This document shows positions 47,508 through 57,757 of a DNA stretch of 64,000 nucleotides, piece by piece. How positions within the stretch are numbered: the first letter of the stretch is position 1; each line of letters starts with the position of its first letter. The position numbers and the translations under genes were made by a program. A model generated the notes under the pieces. The model ran no database searches and had not been told where the DNA came from. It saw only the letters and a list, made by a program, of their open reading frames with translations. Source of the stretch: Salinicola socius (GTDB lineage Bacteria > Pseudomonadota > Gammaproteobacteria > Pseudomonadales > Halomonadaceae); NCBI RefSeq assembly GCF_001937195.1, contig NZ_MSDO01000002.1, positions 1 through 64,000 on the forward strand. Reading direction: 5' to 3'.

Positions 47508-49700
47508 ATGACATCCGCTACGACAAAACGTACCACTCATCACCGATTACAGGTAGCGAACGAGCTCGATCGCTTCATCGTCGATGAAGTCATGCCCGGC
47601 ACCGGCATCGAGGCCGACGCGTTCTGGGCCGGTTTCGATGCGCTGGTTCATGACCTGGCGCCTCGCAATCGGGAACTGCTGGCCGAGCGCGATCGCCTTC
47701 AGGCCAAGCTCGATGAATGGCACCAGGCCAATCCGGGTGAAATCAAGGACATGGCGGGCTATCGCGCCTTCCTCGAGGAGATCGGCTATCTGGTCGACGC
47801 GCCGGCCAAGGTGCAGGCCTCCACGGCCAATGTCGATGCCGAGATCGCGCGTCAGGCCGGGCCGCAGCTGGTGGTGCCGGTTAACAACGCGCGCTACGCG
47901 CTGAACGCCGCCAACGCCCGCTGGGGCAGTCTCTACGACGCGCTCTACGGCACCGACGTGATCAGCGAGGCCGATGGCGCCGAGAAGGGTGGCGACTACA
48001 ACCCCAAGCGCGGCGCCAAGGTGATCGCCTATGCCCGCAACGTGCTCGACATGGCCGCGCCGCTGGCGACCGGGACGCATCGGGATGCCGTTGGCTACGT
48101 CGTTCGTGACAATCGACTGTCGGTAAAACTCGAGGGCGGGCGCGATACCGGGCTGAAGAACCCGGGCCATTTCGTCGGCTTCCAGGGCGAGGCCGCCTCG
48201 CCCGATGCCATCCTGCTCTCCAATCATGGCCTGCATCTCGAAATCCAGATCGATGCCGAGCATCCGATCGGCAGGACCGACCCGGCCCACGTCAAGGATC
48301 TGCTGGTCGAAGCGGCGATCACCACGATCATGGATTGCGAAGACTCGATTGCCGCCGTCGATGCCGAGGACAAGACGCTGGTCTATCGCAACTGGCTCGG
48401 TCTGATGAAAGGCGATCTCGAGGAGCGCTTCGACAAGGGCGGCAAGACCGTGACCCGGCGTCTCAATCCGGATCGGGATTACACCCTGCCGGATGGCGGC
48501 TCGCTGACGCTGCCGGGCCGCTCGCTGATGTTCGTGCGTAACGTCGGTCATCTGATGACGACGCCGGCCATTCTCGATGGCGACGGCAACGAGATTCCCG
48601 AGGGCATTCTGGACGCGGTGATGACCTCGCTGATCGGTCTGCATGATCTGAAACGGAAGGCGGAGACCTCGCTGGGCAATTCGCGCGCCGGGTCGCTGTA
48701 TATCGTCAAACCCAAGATGCACGGCCCGCAGGAAGTGGCCTTTGCCGACGAGCTGTTCGGGCGCGTCGAACAGCTGCTCGGGCTGCCGGCGGACACGCTG
48801 AAGATGGGCATCATGGATGAGGAGCGGCGGACCTCGGTCAACCTCAAGGCCTGCATCGAAGCGGCCTCGTCGCGGGTCGCGTTCATCAATACCGGCTTTC
48901 TCGATCGCACCGGCGACGAGATGCATACGGCCATGAATGCGGGGCCGATGCTGCGCAAGGGTGACATGAAAGGCAGCCAGTGGATCGCTGCCTACGAACG
49001 CAGCAACGTCCAGATCGGGCTGGCCTGTGGACTGCGCGGGCGGGCCCAGATCGGCAAGGGCATGTGGGCGATGCCGGATCTGATGGCGGCGATGCTCGAG
49101 CAGAAGGTGGGCCATCCCAAGGCCGGCGCCAATACCGCCTGGGTGCCGTCGCCGACCGCCGCGGTGCTGCACGCGCTGCACTATCATCAGATCGATGTCG
49201 GCGCGGTCCAGCGCGAACTGGAAGATCAAGGGGAAACGGATCTGCTCGACGATCTGCTGACCGTGCCGGTCGATCCCAAGGCGGCCTGGCGAGCCGACGA
49301 AATCCAGCAGGAACTCGACAACAACTGCCAAGGCATTCTCGGCTACGTGGTGCGCTGGGTCGAGCACGGGGTCGGTTGCTCCAAGGTGCCGGATATCCAC
49401 AACGTCGGGCTGATGGAAGATCGCGCCACGCTGCGTATCTCCAGCCAGCACATCGCCAACTGGCTGCACCACGGGATCGTGGACGAAGCGCAGGTGCGCG
49501 AAACCCTCGAGCGCATGGCCAAGGTGGTCGACGAGCAGAATGCCGGCGATTCCGGCTACACGCCGATGACCTCGCGGCTGGATGATTCCACTGCGTTTCA
49601 GGCCGCGTCGGATCTGATCTTCAAGGGCCGCGAACAGCCCTCCGGCTACACCGAGCCGCTGCTGCATCACTGGCGCGCCGTGGACAAGGCGAAGCACTGA
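47508..49700 (+). CDS. glcB: Malate synthase G
   Basis: 730 aa, the single-chain G isoform (about 720 in E. coli). Condenses glyoxylate with acetyl-CoA to malate. Family landmarks: [72 protein letters not shown] and [17 protein letters not shown] 47508 has GGAG at the right distance; ATGs further up (47469, 47493) lack one. No glcDEF or aceA is adjacent; it sits as a single gene with its own terminator. Confidence 0.95.
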   Translation: MTSATTKRTTHHRLQVANELDRFIVDEVMPGTGIEADAFWAGFDALVHDLAPRNRELLAERDRLQAKLDEWHQANPGEIKDMAGYRAFLEEIGYLVDAPAKVQASTANVDAEIARQAGPQLVVPVNNARYALNAANARWGSLYDALYGTDVISEADGAEKGGDYNPKRGAKVIAYARNVLDMAAPLATGTHRDAVGYVVRDNRLSVKLEGGRDTGLKNPGHFVGFQGEAASPDAILLSNHGLHLEIQIDAEHPIGRTDPAHVKDLLVEAAITTIMDCEDSIAAVDAEDKTLVYRNWLGLMKGDLEERFDKGGKTVTRRLNPDRDYTLPDGGSLTLPGRSLMFVRNVGHLMTTPAILDGDGNEIPEGILDAVMTSLIGLHDLKRKAETSLGNSRAGSLYIVKPKMHGPQEVAFADELFGRVEQLLGLPADTLKMGIMDEERRTSVNLKACIEAASSRVAFINTGFLDRTGDEMHTAMNAGPMLRKGDMKGSQWIAAYERSNVQIGLACGLRGRAQIGKGMWAMPDLMAAMLEQKVGHPKAGANTAWVPSPTAAVLHALHYHQIDVGAVQRELEDQGETDLLDDLLTVPVDPKAAWRADEIQQELDNNCQGILGYVVRWVEHGVGCSKVPDIHNVGLMEDRATLRISSQHIANWLHHGIVDEAQVRETLERMAKVVDEQNAGDSGYTPMTSRLDDSTAFQAASDLIFKGREQPSGYTEPLLHHWRAVDKAKH

Positions 49701-49721
49701 GCTACGAGTTACGAGCTACGT

Positions 49722-49755
49722 AAAAGCGCCAGCGACATTGTCGCTGGCGCTTTTC
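49722..49755 (+). terminator. Rho-independent terminator of glcB
   Basis: AAAAGCGCCAGCGACA-TTG-TCGCTGGCGCTTTT, 13-bp perfect stem plus T-run, 22 bases after the stop. Partly symmetrical, so it may also block transcription from the other side. Confidence 0.92.
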
Positions 49756-49901
49756 TTTGTAGACTGCGGGCGCAGACTGGTTTTCGCGGCTCGCCGTTTT
49801 GCCTCTGTGACTCGATGATGGCTTGCGCTATCTTGACGGCTGCGTTGTTTTTCCCCCGAATCGAGTGCCGTCCATCGAACGTGACGTCCTGGGAGAGTCC
49901 G

Positions 49902-50318
49902 ATGACCGTAATGACCGCCGCCGAAATCGAGGATTTTCTCGACGACGTCTTTCCCCAGCGTCAGGGCACCATCGAGGCCGTCGATCACCTGCGAGCGACC
50001 ATGAGTCTGGCGATCGAGGACGAGCACCTGCGTCCCGGCGCCTGTGTCTCCGGACCGTCGATGGTGAATCTGGCCGATGTCTGTCTCTACGTGGCGATTC
50101 TGGCTCAGATCGGGCCGGAGGCGATGGCGGTGACCAGCAGTCTCAACTGCCATTTTCTGCGTCGCGCCCGCGGCGACCGGGATCTCATCGCCAACGCACG
50201 CATCATCAAGCTCGGCCAGCGGCTTGCGGTGGGCGAGGTCCAGCTGTTCTCCACCGGCGACGACGAGCCCGTCGCGCTGGTGACGGCAACCTACGTGCTG
50301 CCGGATCGGGACGACTGA
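49902..50318 (+). CDS. PaaI-type hotdog-fold thioesterase
   Basis: 138 aa. Hotdog fold with PaaI-like layout: GPSMVNLADVCLYVAILAQIG holds the long helix, ATMSLAIEDEHLRPGACVSGP precedes it, and VTSSLNCHFLRRARGDRDLIANARIIKLG is the typical TxNLxxxFLRPA-like strand. Acyl-CoA substrate unknown. ATG 49902 follows GGGAGA; unlinked to neighbours. Confidence 0.82.
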   Translation: MTVMTAAEIEDFLDDVFPQRQGTIEAVDHLRATMSLAIEDEHLRPGACVSGPSMVNLADVCLYVAILAQIGPEAMAVTSSLNCHFLRRARGDRDLIANARIIKLGQRLAVGEVQLFSTGDDEPVALVTATYVLPDRDD

Positions 50319-50345
50319 TCGCTGGCGCCATTGCCAGCGTCATTC

Positions 50346-50381
50346 GCACAGTCCTTGGCGCAGTCCTTGGCGCGGTCCTTC
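50346..50381. repeat. Three 12-bp tandem repeats
   Basis: GCACAGTCCTTG, GCGCAGTCCTTG, GCGCGGTCCTTC in direct succession, 27 bases after the thioesterase stop. No spacers, not coding. Confidence 0.75.
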
Positions 50382-50449
50382 GCATAGCCTTATCAAGCGT
50401 TTCCCGCACCGATCCGCTGCGCTATTTTGCGATCGGTTTCTCGTCTCTC

Positions 50450-50497
50450 TTTCCCCGACTGTTTCCCCGGACTATTTCCCCGGACTATTCCCCGGGG
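50450..50497. repeat. 13-bp tandem repeat TTTCCCCGGACTA
   Basis: About 3.7 units, the last running into the 3' end of the DUF423 gene (stop at 50485). Imperfect first unit. Probably slippage-generated. Confidence 0.7.
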
Positions 50498-50877
50498 TAT
50501 GCCGAGCGTTGATGCCAGGCGCTCCAGGCCAGTGCCAGCCAGCCCGCCATCAGCAGCAGCCCGCCGACCGGCGTGACGATACCCAGGGGGCGCACGCCAC
50601 TGAGGATCAGGCCGTAGAGCGATCCGCTGAACAGTACCATCCCCGTGAACCAGAGCCCGACGGCCAGCATCTGCCCCCGCAGAGGACGCTGTCCGTGCCA
50701 GGCGAGCACGGCCATGACGGCCAGCGTGTGCCAGGCCTGATAACGCACGGCGGTATGGAAGACTTCAAGATCGCGCGGCGACAGGATGCCGGCCAGCGCG
50801 TGAGCACCGAAGGCGCCGGCCGCCACGAGAATGAATCCGCTCAGTGCGGCGAAAATCCAGGCCCACTTTGGGTGCAT
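50485..50877 (-). CDS. DUF423 membrane protein (YgdD-like)
   Basis: 130 aa with four membrane helices. Starts MHPKWAWIFAALSGFILVAAGAFGAHAL, the DUF423 N-terminal signature, followed by HTAVRYQAWHTLAV and a Gly-rich late segment (GIVTPVGGLLLMAGW). The function of this conserved family is unknown. Its last eight codons coincide with the 13-bp tandem repeat. Confidence 0.88.
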   Translation of the reverse strand: MHPKWAWIFAALSGFILVAAGAFGAHALAGILSPRDLEVFHTAVRYQAWHTLAVMAVLAWHGQRPLRGQMLAVGLWFTGMVLFSGSLYGLILSGVRPLGIVTPVGGLLLMAGWLALAWSAWHQRSAYPGE

Positions 50878-51039
50878 GTTACGACTCCTTGATGGCGACT
50901 ATGCTTGCTTGAAGGCGGCTATGCTTGATAGAGGCGTCAGTCGCGGAATTGACGCCTGCTAGTCTAGCGCGTAAAAAACCGCCTCGGCAGCCGCCTGCCA
51001 GCGCTTGCGACGTCATCGTCCTCCATAAGGATCTCCGAA

Positions 51040-52518
51040 ATGGAATTCATCAACACGCTTCACGACGCGATCTATGCGGTCATGACCCCGCTCAGTGATT
51101 TTGTCTGGACCTATATCCTGCTCTACCTGCTGCTGGGTGCCGGGATTCTGTTCACCGTTCTCACGGGCTTCATGCAGTTCCGGTTGTTCGGCCACATGGC
51201 CCGTGTCACCTTTCACAGCCGCGGTTCCGGCACCGGCGTCAGCGGCTTTCAGGCTTTCGCGACATCATTGGCGGCACGGGTTGGCACCGGCAACCTGGCA
51301 GGTGTGGCGATCGCTCTGTGGGTCGGCGGCCCCGGGGCGATCTTCTGGATGTGGATGACAGCACTGGTCGGCTTTGCCACATCGTTCGTCGAATCGACCC
51401 TGGCCCAGACCTACAAGAAGCGTAACGAGGATGGCGTCTTTCGCGGCGGTCCGGCGTACTACATCGAACGGGCCCTGGGCCAGCGCTGGATGAGCGTGCT
51501 GTTCGCGATCTTCCTGCTGATCGCTTACGGTCTGGCTTTCAACGGCGCCCAGTCCAATACCATTGCGCAGGGCCTGTCCCAGGCGTTCTCGATCCCCAAC
51601 TGGATGACCGGTGTGGCGCTGGTGATCATCACGGCGCTGGTGATCTACGGGGGCCTCAAGTCCGTTGCGCGCACGGCCGAGAAGATCGTGCCGATCATGG
51701 CCATCGGTTACTTCCTGGTGGCGCTTTATGTCCTGGTGGTGAACATCGGTGAAGTGCCCGCGATGCTGGAGCTGATCATCAAGAGCGCCTTCGGCTATGG
51801 TCCGGCGGTCGGTGGTGCGGTGGGTTATACCATCAAGATCGCGATGGAGAACGGCATCAAGCGCGGCCTGTTCTCCAACGAAGCAGGCATGGGCTCGGCG
51901 CCCAATGCGGCCGCCCAGGCGGACGTCAAGCACCCGGCGGCGCAGGGGCTGGTGCAATCCTTCGGCGTGTTCATCGATACGCTGGTGATCTGCAGCTGCA
52001 CCGCGGTGGTGATTCTGCTTTCGGGCGTCTACGAACGTCTGATGAGCACCTCGCCGGGGCAGGATATCGTCGGCATCCAGCTGACTCAGGACGCGATGGT
52101 CGACCACCTCGGCAGCTTCGGCGAGATTTTCATCGCGATCGCCATCTTCCTGTTCGCGTTCACCTCGATCATTGCCAACTTCTCCTACTCTCAGATCAAT
52201 ATCGAGTACCTGTTCAAACGTCATTGCAAAATGGCGGTCTCGGTGCTGCGCATTGCGGTGTTGGCGATGGTGATGATCGGTTCCGTCGCCCAATTGCAGT
52301 TCGTGTGGGATTTCGCCGATCTCGCCATGGGGCTGATGGCCACCACCAACCTCATTGCGATTCTGCTGCTGTGCCCGATCGCGCTGCGTGTGCTCAAGGA
52401 TTACGAGCGTCAGCGCAAGGAAGGGGTGCATGAGCCGACCTTCGACCCCCAGAAGGTGCTGAAGCGTCCCGAGCAGGTCGACGCCGATGTGTGGCCGGCG
52501 CGCGAAAGCACCGTCTGA
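51040..52518 (+). CDS. Sodium:alanine/glycine symporter (AGCS family)
   Basis: 492 aa with about 11 helices. AGCS hallmarks: FQAFATSLAARVGTGNLAGVAIAL, GGPGAIFWMWMTALVG, GGPAYYIERALG, IKRGLFSNEAGMGSAPNAAA and an extended cytoplasmic C-terminus. Imports alanine or glycine with sodium; the exact substrate cannot be read. It is alone between divergent DUF423 and thiS. Confidence 0.92.
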   Translation: MEFINTLHDAIYAVMTPLSDFVWTYILLYLLLGAGILFTVLTGFMQFRLFGHMARVTFHSRGSGTGVSGFQAFATSLAARVGTGNLAGVAIALWVGGPGAIFWMWMTALVGFATSFVESTLAQTYKKRNEDGVFRGGPAYYIERALGQRWMSVLFAIFLLIAYGLAFNGAQSNTIAQGLSQAFSIPNWMTGVALVIITALVIYGGLKSVARTAEKIVPIMAIGYFLVALYVLVVNIGEVPAMLELIIKSAFGYGPAVGGAVGYTIKIAMENGIKRGLFSNEAGMGSAPNAAAQADVKHPAAQGLVQSFGVFIDTLVICSCTAVVILLSGVYERLMSTSPGQDIVGIQLTQDAMVDHLGSFGEIFIAIAIFLFAFTSIIANFSYSQINIEYLFKRHCKMAVSVLRIAVLAMVMIGSVAQLQFVWDFADLAMGLMATTNLIAILLLCPIALRVLKDYERQRKEGVHEPTFDPQKVLKRPEQVDADVWPARESTV

Positions 52519-52603
52519 CTCGTACGATGCCTGACCAGGATGCCTGATTCTTCGTGAGGCGCTACAATGCGCCTCCTCGAGATCCGCTTCAGGGAGAGCC
52601 GTC

Positions 52604-52804
52604 ATGCAGATTCAGCTCAACGGTGAGCCCAGTCAGCTCGATGGCGAGCAGACGTTGGCCCAACTGGTCGATTCGCTTGGCTTGGCGGGACGGCGTATCG
52701 CCATCGAGGTCAACGAAGAGATCGTGCCACGCAGCCTGCATGCGCAGACGCGCCTGAGTGACGGCGATAGCGTGGAGATCGTGCACGCTATCGGCGGCGG
52801 CTGA
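52604..52804 (+). CDS. thiS: Sulfur carrier protein ThiS
   Basis: 66 aa ubiquitin-like protein ending in the required Gly-Gly (AIGGG). Carries sulfur as a C-terminal thiocarboxylate for thiazole formation. Starts with [22 protein letters not shown]. ThiG follows 31 bases downstream. Confidence 0.93.
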   Translation: MQIQLNGEPSQLDGEQTLAQLVDSLGLAGRRIAIEVNEEIVPRSLHAQTRLSDGDSVEIVHAIGGG

Positions 52805-52835
52805 TTTCCGTCCGATTCATGACCAGGAGCCATCC

Positions 52836-53633
52836 ATGTCTCAGCTGATCCAGGACACCCCGTTGATCGTGGCGGGACGTCGCTTTGCCTCCCGCCTGCT
52901 GGTCGGCACCGGCAAGTATCGCGACTTCGACGAGACCGCTTCGGCGATCGCGGCCAGCGGTGCCGACGTGGTGACCTTCGCGGTTCGCCGCACCAATCTC
53001 GGCCAGAATCCGGGCGAGCCCAATCTGCTCGACGCCGTTCCACCGTCGCGCTACACGCTGCTGCCCAATACTGCCGGCTGCTACACCGCCAGGGATGCCG
53101 TGCGAACCTGCAAGCTCGCGCGCGAGCTGCTTGACGGCCACAACCTGGTCAAGCTGGAAGTGCTGGGCGACGACAAGACGCTCTATCCCAACGTGGTCGA
53201 GACGCTGGCCGCAGCGGAAACCCTGGTCAACGATGGCTTCGACGTCATGGTCTACACCAGTGACGATCCGATCGTGGCCAAGGAGCTGGAAAAGCGCGGC
53301 TGCTGTGCGGTGATGCCGCTGGGGTCGCTGATCGGCTCGGGCAACGGCCTGCTCAATCCGGCCACGCTGGCGATCATTCTCGAACAGGCCGAGGTGCCGG
53401 TACTGGTCGATGCGGGGATCGGCACGGCGTCCGATGCGGCGCTGGCGATGGAGATGGGCTGCGATGGCGTGCTGATGAACTCCGCCATCGCTCACGCCCG
53501 GCACCCGGTGATGATGGCCAACGCCATGCGCAAGGCGATCGAGGCCGGGCGCGAGGCCTTTCTCGCCGAGCGCATGCCGCGTCGCCAGAGCGCCAGCCCT
53601 TCCTCGCCGTTCGCCGGGCGGATCAACGGCTGA
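52836..53633 (+). CDS. thiG: Thiazole synthase ThiG
   Basis: 265 aa. Makes the thiazole phosphate of thiamine from DXP, dehydroglycine and ThiS-thiocarboxylate. The Schiff-base lysine lies in [34 protein letters not shown] and [18 protein letters not shown] are phosphate-binding loops. ATG 52836 follows CAGGAG. DXP is the product of the dxs encoded at 21.3 kb. Confidence 0.95.
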   Translation: MSQLIQDTPLIVAGRRFASRLLVGTGKYRDFDETASAIAASGADVVTFAVRRTNLGQNPGEPNLLDAVPPSRYTLLPNTAGCYTARDAVRTCKLARELLDGHNLVKLEVLGDDKTLYPNVVETLAAAETLVNDGFDVMVYTSDDPIVAKELEKRGCCAVMPLGSLIGSGNGLLNPATLAIILEQAEVPVLVDAGIGTASDAALAMEMGCDGVLMNSAIAHARHPVMMANAMRKAIEAGREAFLAERMPRRQSASPSSPFAGRING

Positions 53634-53720
53634 GCCTACGCGAACGACCTGGCCCGCGATCGAGGCGTTCTTCGATCGACCGGTCCTTCGATTGATCTAT
53701 CTCTGGATCGAACCGTATAG

Positions 53721-53744
53721 GGCCACCGCAACCGGTGGCCTTTT
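53721..53744 (+). terminator. Rho-independent terminator of thiS-thiG
   Basis: GGCCACCG-CAAC-CGGTGGCC followed by TTTT, 88 bases after thiG. Confidence 0.85.
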
Positions 53745-53773
53745 CCACTTTCCTAGCCTGTTGACGCCTCTGC

Positions 53774-54499
53774 ATGACTGACAAGACGACGCCCGATAAC
53801 GAATCCTCCGCCGACGCCCCCGTGCGGCGTGGCATCAAGAGTTACGTACTGCGCGCAGGGCGCATGACAGCGGCGCAGGAGCGCGGGCTGAAAGACGTCT
53901 GGCCCCGGTGGGGGCTGACGCTGGCCGATGGCCGCCAGGACCTCGAGCAACTGTTCGGCCGCAAGGCGCCCTGCGTGGTAGAGATCGGTTTCGGTATGGG
54001 CCAGTCGCTGGTCGAGCAGGCCGAGATGCATCCCGAGACGGACTTCATCGGCATCGAGGTTCACGCGCCCGGCGTGGGCAAGCTGCTCGACGAGGCGGAC
54101 AAGCGCGGGCTCACCAATCTGCGGGTCTACCGTGAAGACGCGCTGGCCGTGCTGGCGGATTGCCTGCCGGAAGCGAGCATCGATACGCTGCAGCTGTTCT
54201 TCCCCGATCCGTGGCCCAAGAAGAAGCATCACAAGCGGCGGATCGTGCAGTTGCCGTTCGTCGAACTGGTGCGCTCCCGGCTCGAGCCGGGTGGCAAGCT
54301 GCACATGGCCACCGACTGGCAGGCCTACGCCGAATTCATGGCGGAGGTGATGGCCGAGGCGCCGGGTTTCGTCAACACCGCGCCGGCCGAGACCGCCCCT
54401 TTCATCGCACGCCCCGACTTTCGCCCGTTGACCAAGTTCGAGCAGCGCGGCGAGCGCCTGGGTCACGGCGTCTGGGATCTCATCTACCGGCGCGATTGA
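53774..54499 (+). CDS. trmB: tRNA (guanine-N7-)-methyltransferase
   Basis: 241 aa. SAM motif [16 protein letters not shown], ribose contact [15 protein letters not shown], catalytic [13 protein letters not shown]. Forms m7G46 in tRNA variable loops. A 28-residue N-terminal extension is typical for gammaproteobacteria. It is translated separately from thiG, behind a terminator. Confidence 0.95.
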   Translation: MTDKTTPDNESSADAPVRRGIKSYVLRAGRMTAAQERGLKDVWPRWGLTLADGRQDLEQLFGRKAPCVVEIGFGMGQSLVEQAEMHPETDFIGIEVHAPGVGKLLDEADKRGLTNLRVYREDALAVLADCLPEASIDTLQLFFPDPWPKKKHHKRRIVQLPFVELVRSRLEPGGKLHMATDWQAYAEFMAEVMAEAPGFVNTAPAETAPFIARPDFRPLTKFEQRGERLGHGVWDLIYRRD

Positions 54500-54537
54500 T
54501 CGGCTGGCGCCATGCGCGATATCTCCTCAATGCGTCT

Positions 54538-55446
54538 TCAATGTGCCCAGTCGCCAATGTGGCGAAAGCGTTGCTGGGCGATCAGCGCGATCGCAACGCC
54601 CAGTAACGCCAACGCCATGCCCCCCAGCTGTAGCGTGTCGATGCGTTCATCGAACATCCATGCGGTCCACAGTAACGTGACCGGCGGGGTGAGGTAGATC
54701 GCGCTCGAGACGGCCGTCACGCCAACCCGGCGCAGGCAGGCAGTGAGAAATCCATAGCCGCCGAAGCTCGACAGCACGACCAGCCAGCCCATCGTCTGCC
54801 AGGTGATCAGTTCGCTGCCCGGGGGGGCCAGCTGTCCGTCGCTGAACGCTGCGGTCAGAAAGACCAGGCTTGCCGCGCCGAGCTGCGCCGTCAGCGTGGC
54901 CGGCATGCCGAGACCCGACGGGCGCCGGGTGGCGAGCAAGCTGCCGAGGGTCACGCTGATCACCGACAGCAGCGGTAGCGCATAGGCCCAGCCGCTGGCG
55001 CTACCCGCACCTTGCCAGTCGCCGGCCACGCACAGCGCGACGCCGCTTGCCGCGATCGCCATGCCGATCCAGCTCGCGATCGGCATCTGCTCGCGGAGCC
55101 ACAGCGTTGCCAGCAGTGCGGCCAACAGCGGCTGCTGCGCCGTGATCAATGCGGTGGAGCCGGCGCTGACGCCTTCCCCGACGGCCAGCATCACGAACAG
55201 CAGATAGCCGCCCATGGTGAGCGCGCCGACGCTCATCTCGCGCAGCCAGCCCGACAGCGTCACCGAGCGCTGGTGGCTCAGAGCCCACCACAGCGCGGCG
55301 ATCGAGGTGGCGATGACGAAGCGCCAGGCGAACATGTCCATCGCCGGCAGTGGCGCCTGACTGGCCAGTCGGCTGCCGATGAAGCCGGAGCTCCAGCAGA
55401 TGACGAATCCCGTCATCAGTGCCACGTTCAGCGATAGATTGCGCAT
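54538..55446 (-). CDS. EamA/DMT-family transporter
   Basis: 302 aa, ten hydrophobic segments forming two EamA repeats (about 10-140 and 155-290). MTGFVICWSSGFIGSRLA is the typical first helix. Likely exporter of an amino acid or metabolite; specificity is unknown. Divergent from a LysR gene that probably regulates it, with a tandem repeat in the intergenic gap. Confidence 0.88.
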   Translation of the reverse strand: MRNLSLNVALMTGFVICWSSGFIGSRLASQAPLPAMDMFAWRFVIATSIAALWWALSHQRSVTLSGWLREMSVGALTMGGYLLFVMLAVGEGVSAGSTALITAQQPLLAALLATLWLREQMPIASWIGMAIAASGVALCVAGDWQGAGSASGWAYALPLLSVISVTLGSLLATRRPSGLGMPATLTAQLGAASLVFLTAAFSDGQLAPPGSELITWQTMGWLVVLSSFGGYGFLTACLRRVGVTAVSSAIYLTPPVTLLWTAWMFDERIDTLQLGGMALALLGVAIALIAQQRFRHIGDWAH

Positions 55447-55500
55447 GCCAAGCCTCCTTGTCGGTATCGACGAGCCGTTGATATCGTCCCGGTGCGGATG

Positions 55501-55580
55501 TCATCGAAGCGCCGGTGTGATCGAAGCGCCGGTGTGATCGAAGCGCCGGTGTGATCGAAGCGCCGGTGTGATCGAAGTGG
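55501..55580. repeat. 17-bp tandem repeat between divergent EamA and LysR genes
   Basis: Unit TGATCGAAGCGCCGGTG, four full copies (first with one change) plus 12 bases of a fifth. It lies within the regulatory gap of 194 bases, so copy number could affect promoter spacing. Confidence 0.9.
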
Positions 55581-55601
55581 CTTGAGTCTGCGCGCTCAGG
55601 C

Positions 55602-55640
55602 GAGTTCAATGAATCGAATAAAAATCTATCTGAGTTCAAT
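55602..55640. promoter_or_regulatory. Possible LysR binding region
   Basis: GAGTTCAAT occurs twice, 55602-55610 and 55632-55640, exactly 30 bases apart. The first overlaps TTC-N8-GAA (55605-55618), a T-N11-A LysR-type box. The second copy abuts the LysR gene ATG. Confidence 0.4.
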
Positions 55641-56606
55641 ATGATTGAAGGCAACCAGACGCTCGATCTCGAGCTGTTGCGCACATTCCAGGTCGTCGCG
55701 CAGACCGGGTCACTGGCGGCAACGGCAGAGGTGCGCCATCGCACGCTAAGTGCCATCAGCATGCAGATGAAACGTCTGGAAACCGAACTCGACGTGAGGC
55801 TGCTCGAGCGGAACTCGCGTGGCGTATCGTTGACGCCGAGCGGCGACGTGCTGCTGCGCGAGGCGCGAGAGCTGCTGCGAGTCCACGATACGCTGGTCAG
55901 CCGGTTCAGCGGCGAGCGTCTGAGCGGGCGGGTGCGGCTGGGGATCCCCGAAGACTACGCTCGCGAGCTGCTGGACGATACGCTGCCACAGTTCATGGCG
56001 CGTTATCCAGGCATCCTGCTGGACGTCACCACCGATACCAGCGGCCGGCTCGCGCGGGCGCTCAGACAGCGAAAGCTGGATCTGGCCGTGGTGCTCGATC
56101 ATGCAACGGGGCTGGAGGGCGGCGAAACGCTGTGGCATCCCACGCCAGTGTGGGCCGGCCCCGTTCAGGGCGCGCTTCACCGGGAAGCGATCGTGCCACT
56201 GGCGGTGCATCCCGAGGAGTGCCCTTACCGACACCTGGCGACCGGCGCGCTGGACTCGGTTCAGCGCCCGTGGCGGGCGATCTTCACCAGTACCAGCATT
56301 CACGCCGTGGAAAAGGCCATCGAAACCGGCATGGCGATCGGCGTGCTCGACCGCGAGCGGGTGACCACGGCCATGCGTCCGCTCGACGAGAGTGACGGGA
56401 TGCCGCCGATACGCCGGTGTGTCGCGCGTCTGCACTTCGCCCAGGCGATCGAAGTCGGTTCGCAGCCGGCGGTCGAAGCGCTGGCACAACTGCTGCGCGA
56501 GCGACTGCACGGGCGCGGGCCCTGGCAGCGTGATGCGCTGAGCGAGCGCGATATCGGAAACAAAAAAGGCCGCCCTGGGCAGGGCGGCACTAAGGACCGT
56601 GACTAG
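55641..56606 (+). CDS. LysR-family transcriptional regulator
   Basis: 321 aa. HTH region LDLELLRTFQVVAQTGSLAATAEVRHRTLSAISMQMKRLE; C-terminal effector domain beginning VRLGIPEDYARELLDD. The C-terminal 20 residues are encoded across a minus-strand terminator. Divergent from the EamA transporter gene, its likely target. Its inducer is unknown. Confidence 0.88.
   Translation: MIEGNQTLDLELLRTFQVVAQTGSLAATAEVRHRTLSAISMQMKRLETELDVRLLERNSRGVSLTPSGDVLLREARELLRVHDTLVSRFSGERLSGRVRLGIPEDYARELLDDTLPQFMARYPGILLDVTTDTSGRLARALRQRKLDLAVVLDHATGLEGGETLWHPTPVWAGPVQGALHREAIVPLAVHPEECPYRHLATGALDSVQRPWRAIFTSTSIHAVEKAIETGMAIGVLDRERVTTAMRPLDESDGMPPIRRCVARLHFAQAIEVGSQPAVEALAQLLRERLHGRGPWQRDALSERDIGNKKGRPGQGGTKDRD
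56562..56588 (-). terminator. Minus-strand terminator of the AEC transporter, inside the LysR 3' end
   Basis: Minus strand: GCCGCCCT-GCCC-AGGGCGGC followed by six T. It lies about 160 bases after the AEC gene stop and overlaps LysR coding sequence. Confidence 0.8.
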
Positions 56607-56744
56607 CTTGATGAGGAGATAACCATGGCAGGAACCTGACATTCGCTGCTGTGGTCAGTGGCGTTTGGCAGCGCCACGATAAGAAGGTTAATCATTCTCA
56701 TTTGTGATTGCAAGCGTAACGAGAATCTTTTTTATTTGCAGTCG

Positions 56745-57665
56745 TCAATTCACGCCGAAGCCGTGCAGCAGCAGTGGCAGCGTCGCCATTGCCAGCAGGG
56801 TCTGGCCGGTAATCACGGCGGCCATCAGTTCTGCGTCACCGCCCAGCTGGCGGGCCAGAATGTAGGCGGACGTCGCGGTCGGCAGCGCGGCGAACAGCAG
56901 TGCCACGTCGCGATCCGCACCGTGGAGGCCGACCATCCAGGCCAGCGCCAGCACGGCCAATGGCGTGACGATCAGCTTGAGCCCGCTCGACAACCAGAAA
57001 GCTTTGCCGCTTCGCCACAGTGCGTGAGGGCGCAGGGCAACGCCCACCGCGACCAGCCCCAGTGGGAGCGCGGCGTTGCCGAGCAGTTCGATGGCCTCAA
57101 AGCTCCACCCTGGCAGGCCGATACCGCCAAAATTCAAGCCAATCCCCAGCAGGCAGGCAAGAATCAACGGGTTTCGCAGCAGCGCCAGGGCGCTCTGGCG
57201 CAGACTGGCGCTACCCAGCGTGCCGGAGGCAATGAAGGCCAGCACGCAGAGAATATTGGCGCTCGGCACCATCAGCGCGACCGCGACGGCCGCCACCGTC
57301 GTGCCGGCAGTGCCGTGCAGGGCCGTCGCCCCCGCGACGCCGACATAGGTATTGAAGCGCACCACGCCCTGGAAAGCCGAGGTGAAGGCGGGAGGATCGA
57401 GCCGCAGACGATATCTCGCCAGCCACAGGCCCAGCCCCATCAGCGCCATGGCGCCGAGCAGCGTGACGCCGAGCCGAATGACCGGGACCTGGCTGACGTC
57501 GGCAGTCGCCAGCGTCGACACCAGCATTGCCGGAAACAGCAGGTAATAGATGAAGCGCTCGAGTCGTGGCCAGAAATCGCCGCCGGGAAAACGTGCCCAG
57601 CCCAGCACGGCACCGAGTAGAATCAACAGAAATAGCGGGCCCAGGGCGTTCGCGATATCGCTCAT
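56745..57665 (-). CDS. AEC-family transporter
   Basis: 306 aa with about ten helices. Auxin-efflux-carrier family: N-terminal GPLFLLILLGAVLGWARFP, central RNPLILACLLGIGLNFGGIGLP and the late PTATSAYILARQLGGDAELMAAVI. Bacterial members carry malonate, malate or amino acids; the substrate is unknown here. Confidence 0.88.
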   Translation of the reverse strand: MSDIANALGPLFLLILLGAVLGWARFPGGDFWPRLERFIYYLLFPAMLVSTLATADVSQVPVIRLGVTLLGAMALMGLGLWLARYRLRLDPPAFTSAFQGVVRFNTYVGVAGATALHGTAGTTVAAVAVALMVPSANILCVLAFIASGTLGSASLRQSALALLRNPLILACLLGIGLNFGGIGLPGWSFEAIELLGNAALPLGLVAVGVALRPHALWRSGKAFWLSSGLKLIVTPLAVLALAWMVGLHGADRDVALLFAALPTATSAYILARQLGGDAELMAAVITGQTLLAMATLPLLLHGFGVN

Positions 57666-57757
57666 GTGTCATCCTTGTCGAGCGCCTCGGTGATCTGCAG
57701 CGCCTTTGCCCGCTAGTCTATCGGCTAATGCTCAACGCTTGGAGTCTCTGAAAGTTC

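Noticed and set aside
47547-49697. 716-codon open frame antisense to glcB
   Set aside because: The frame mirrors glcB exactly, its translation is Arg/His/Gln-rich without any family resemblance, and such antisense frames are common in G+C-rich genes.
55501-55580. Possible CRISPR array
   Set aside because: Units are directly adjacent with no spacers, and no cas gene is nearby. The same applies to 62034-62162.
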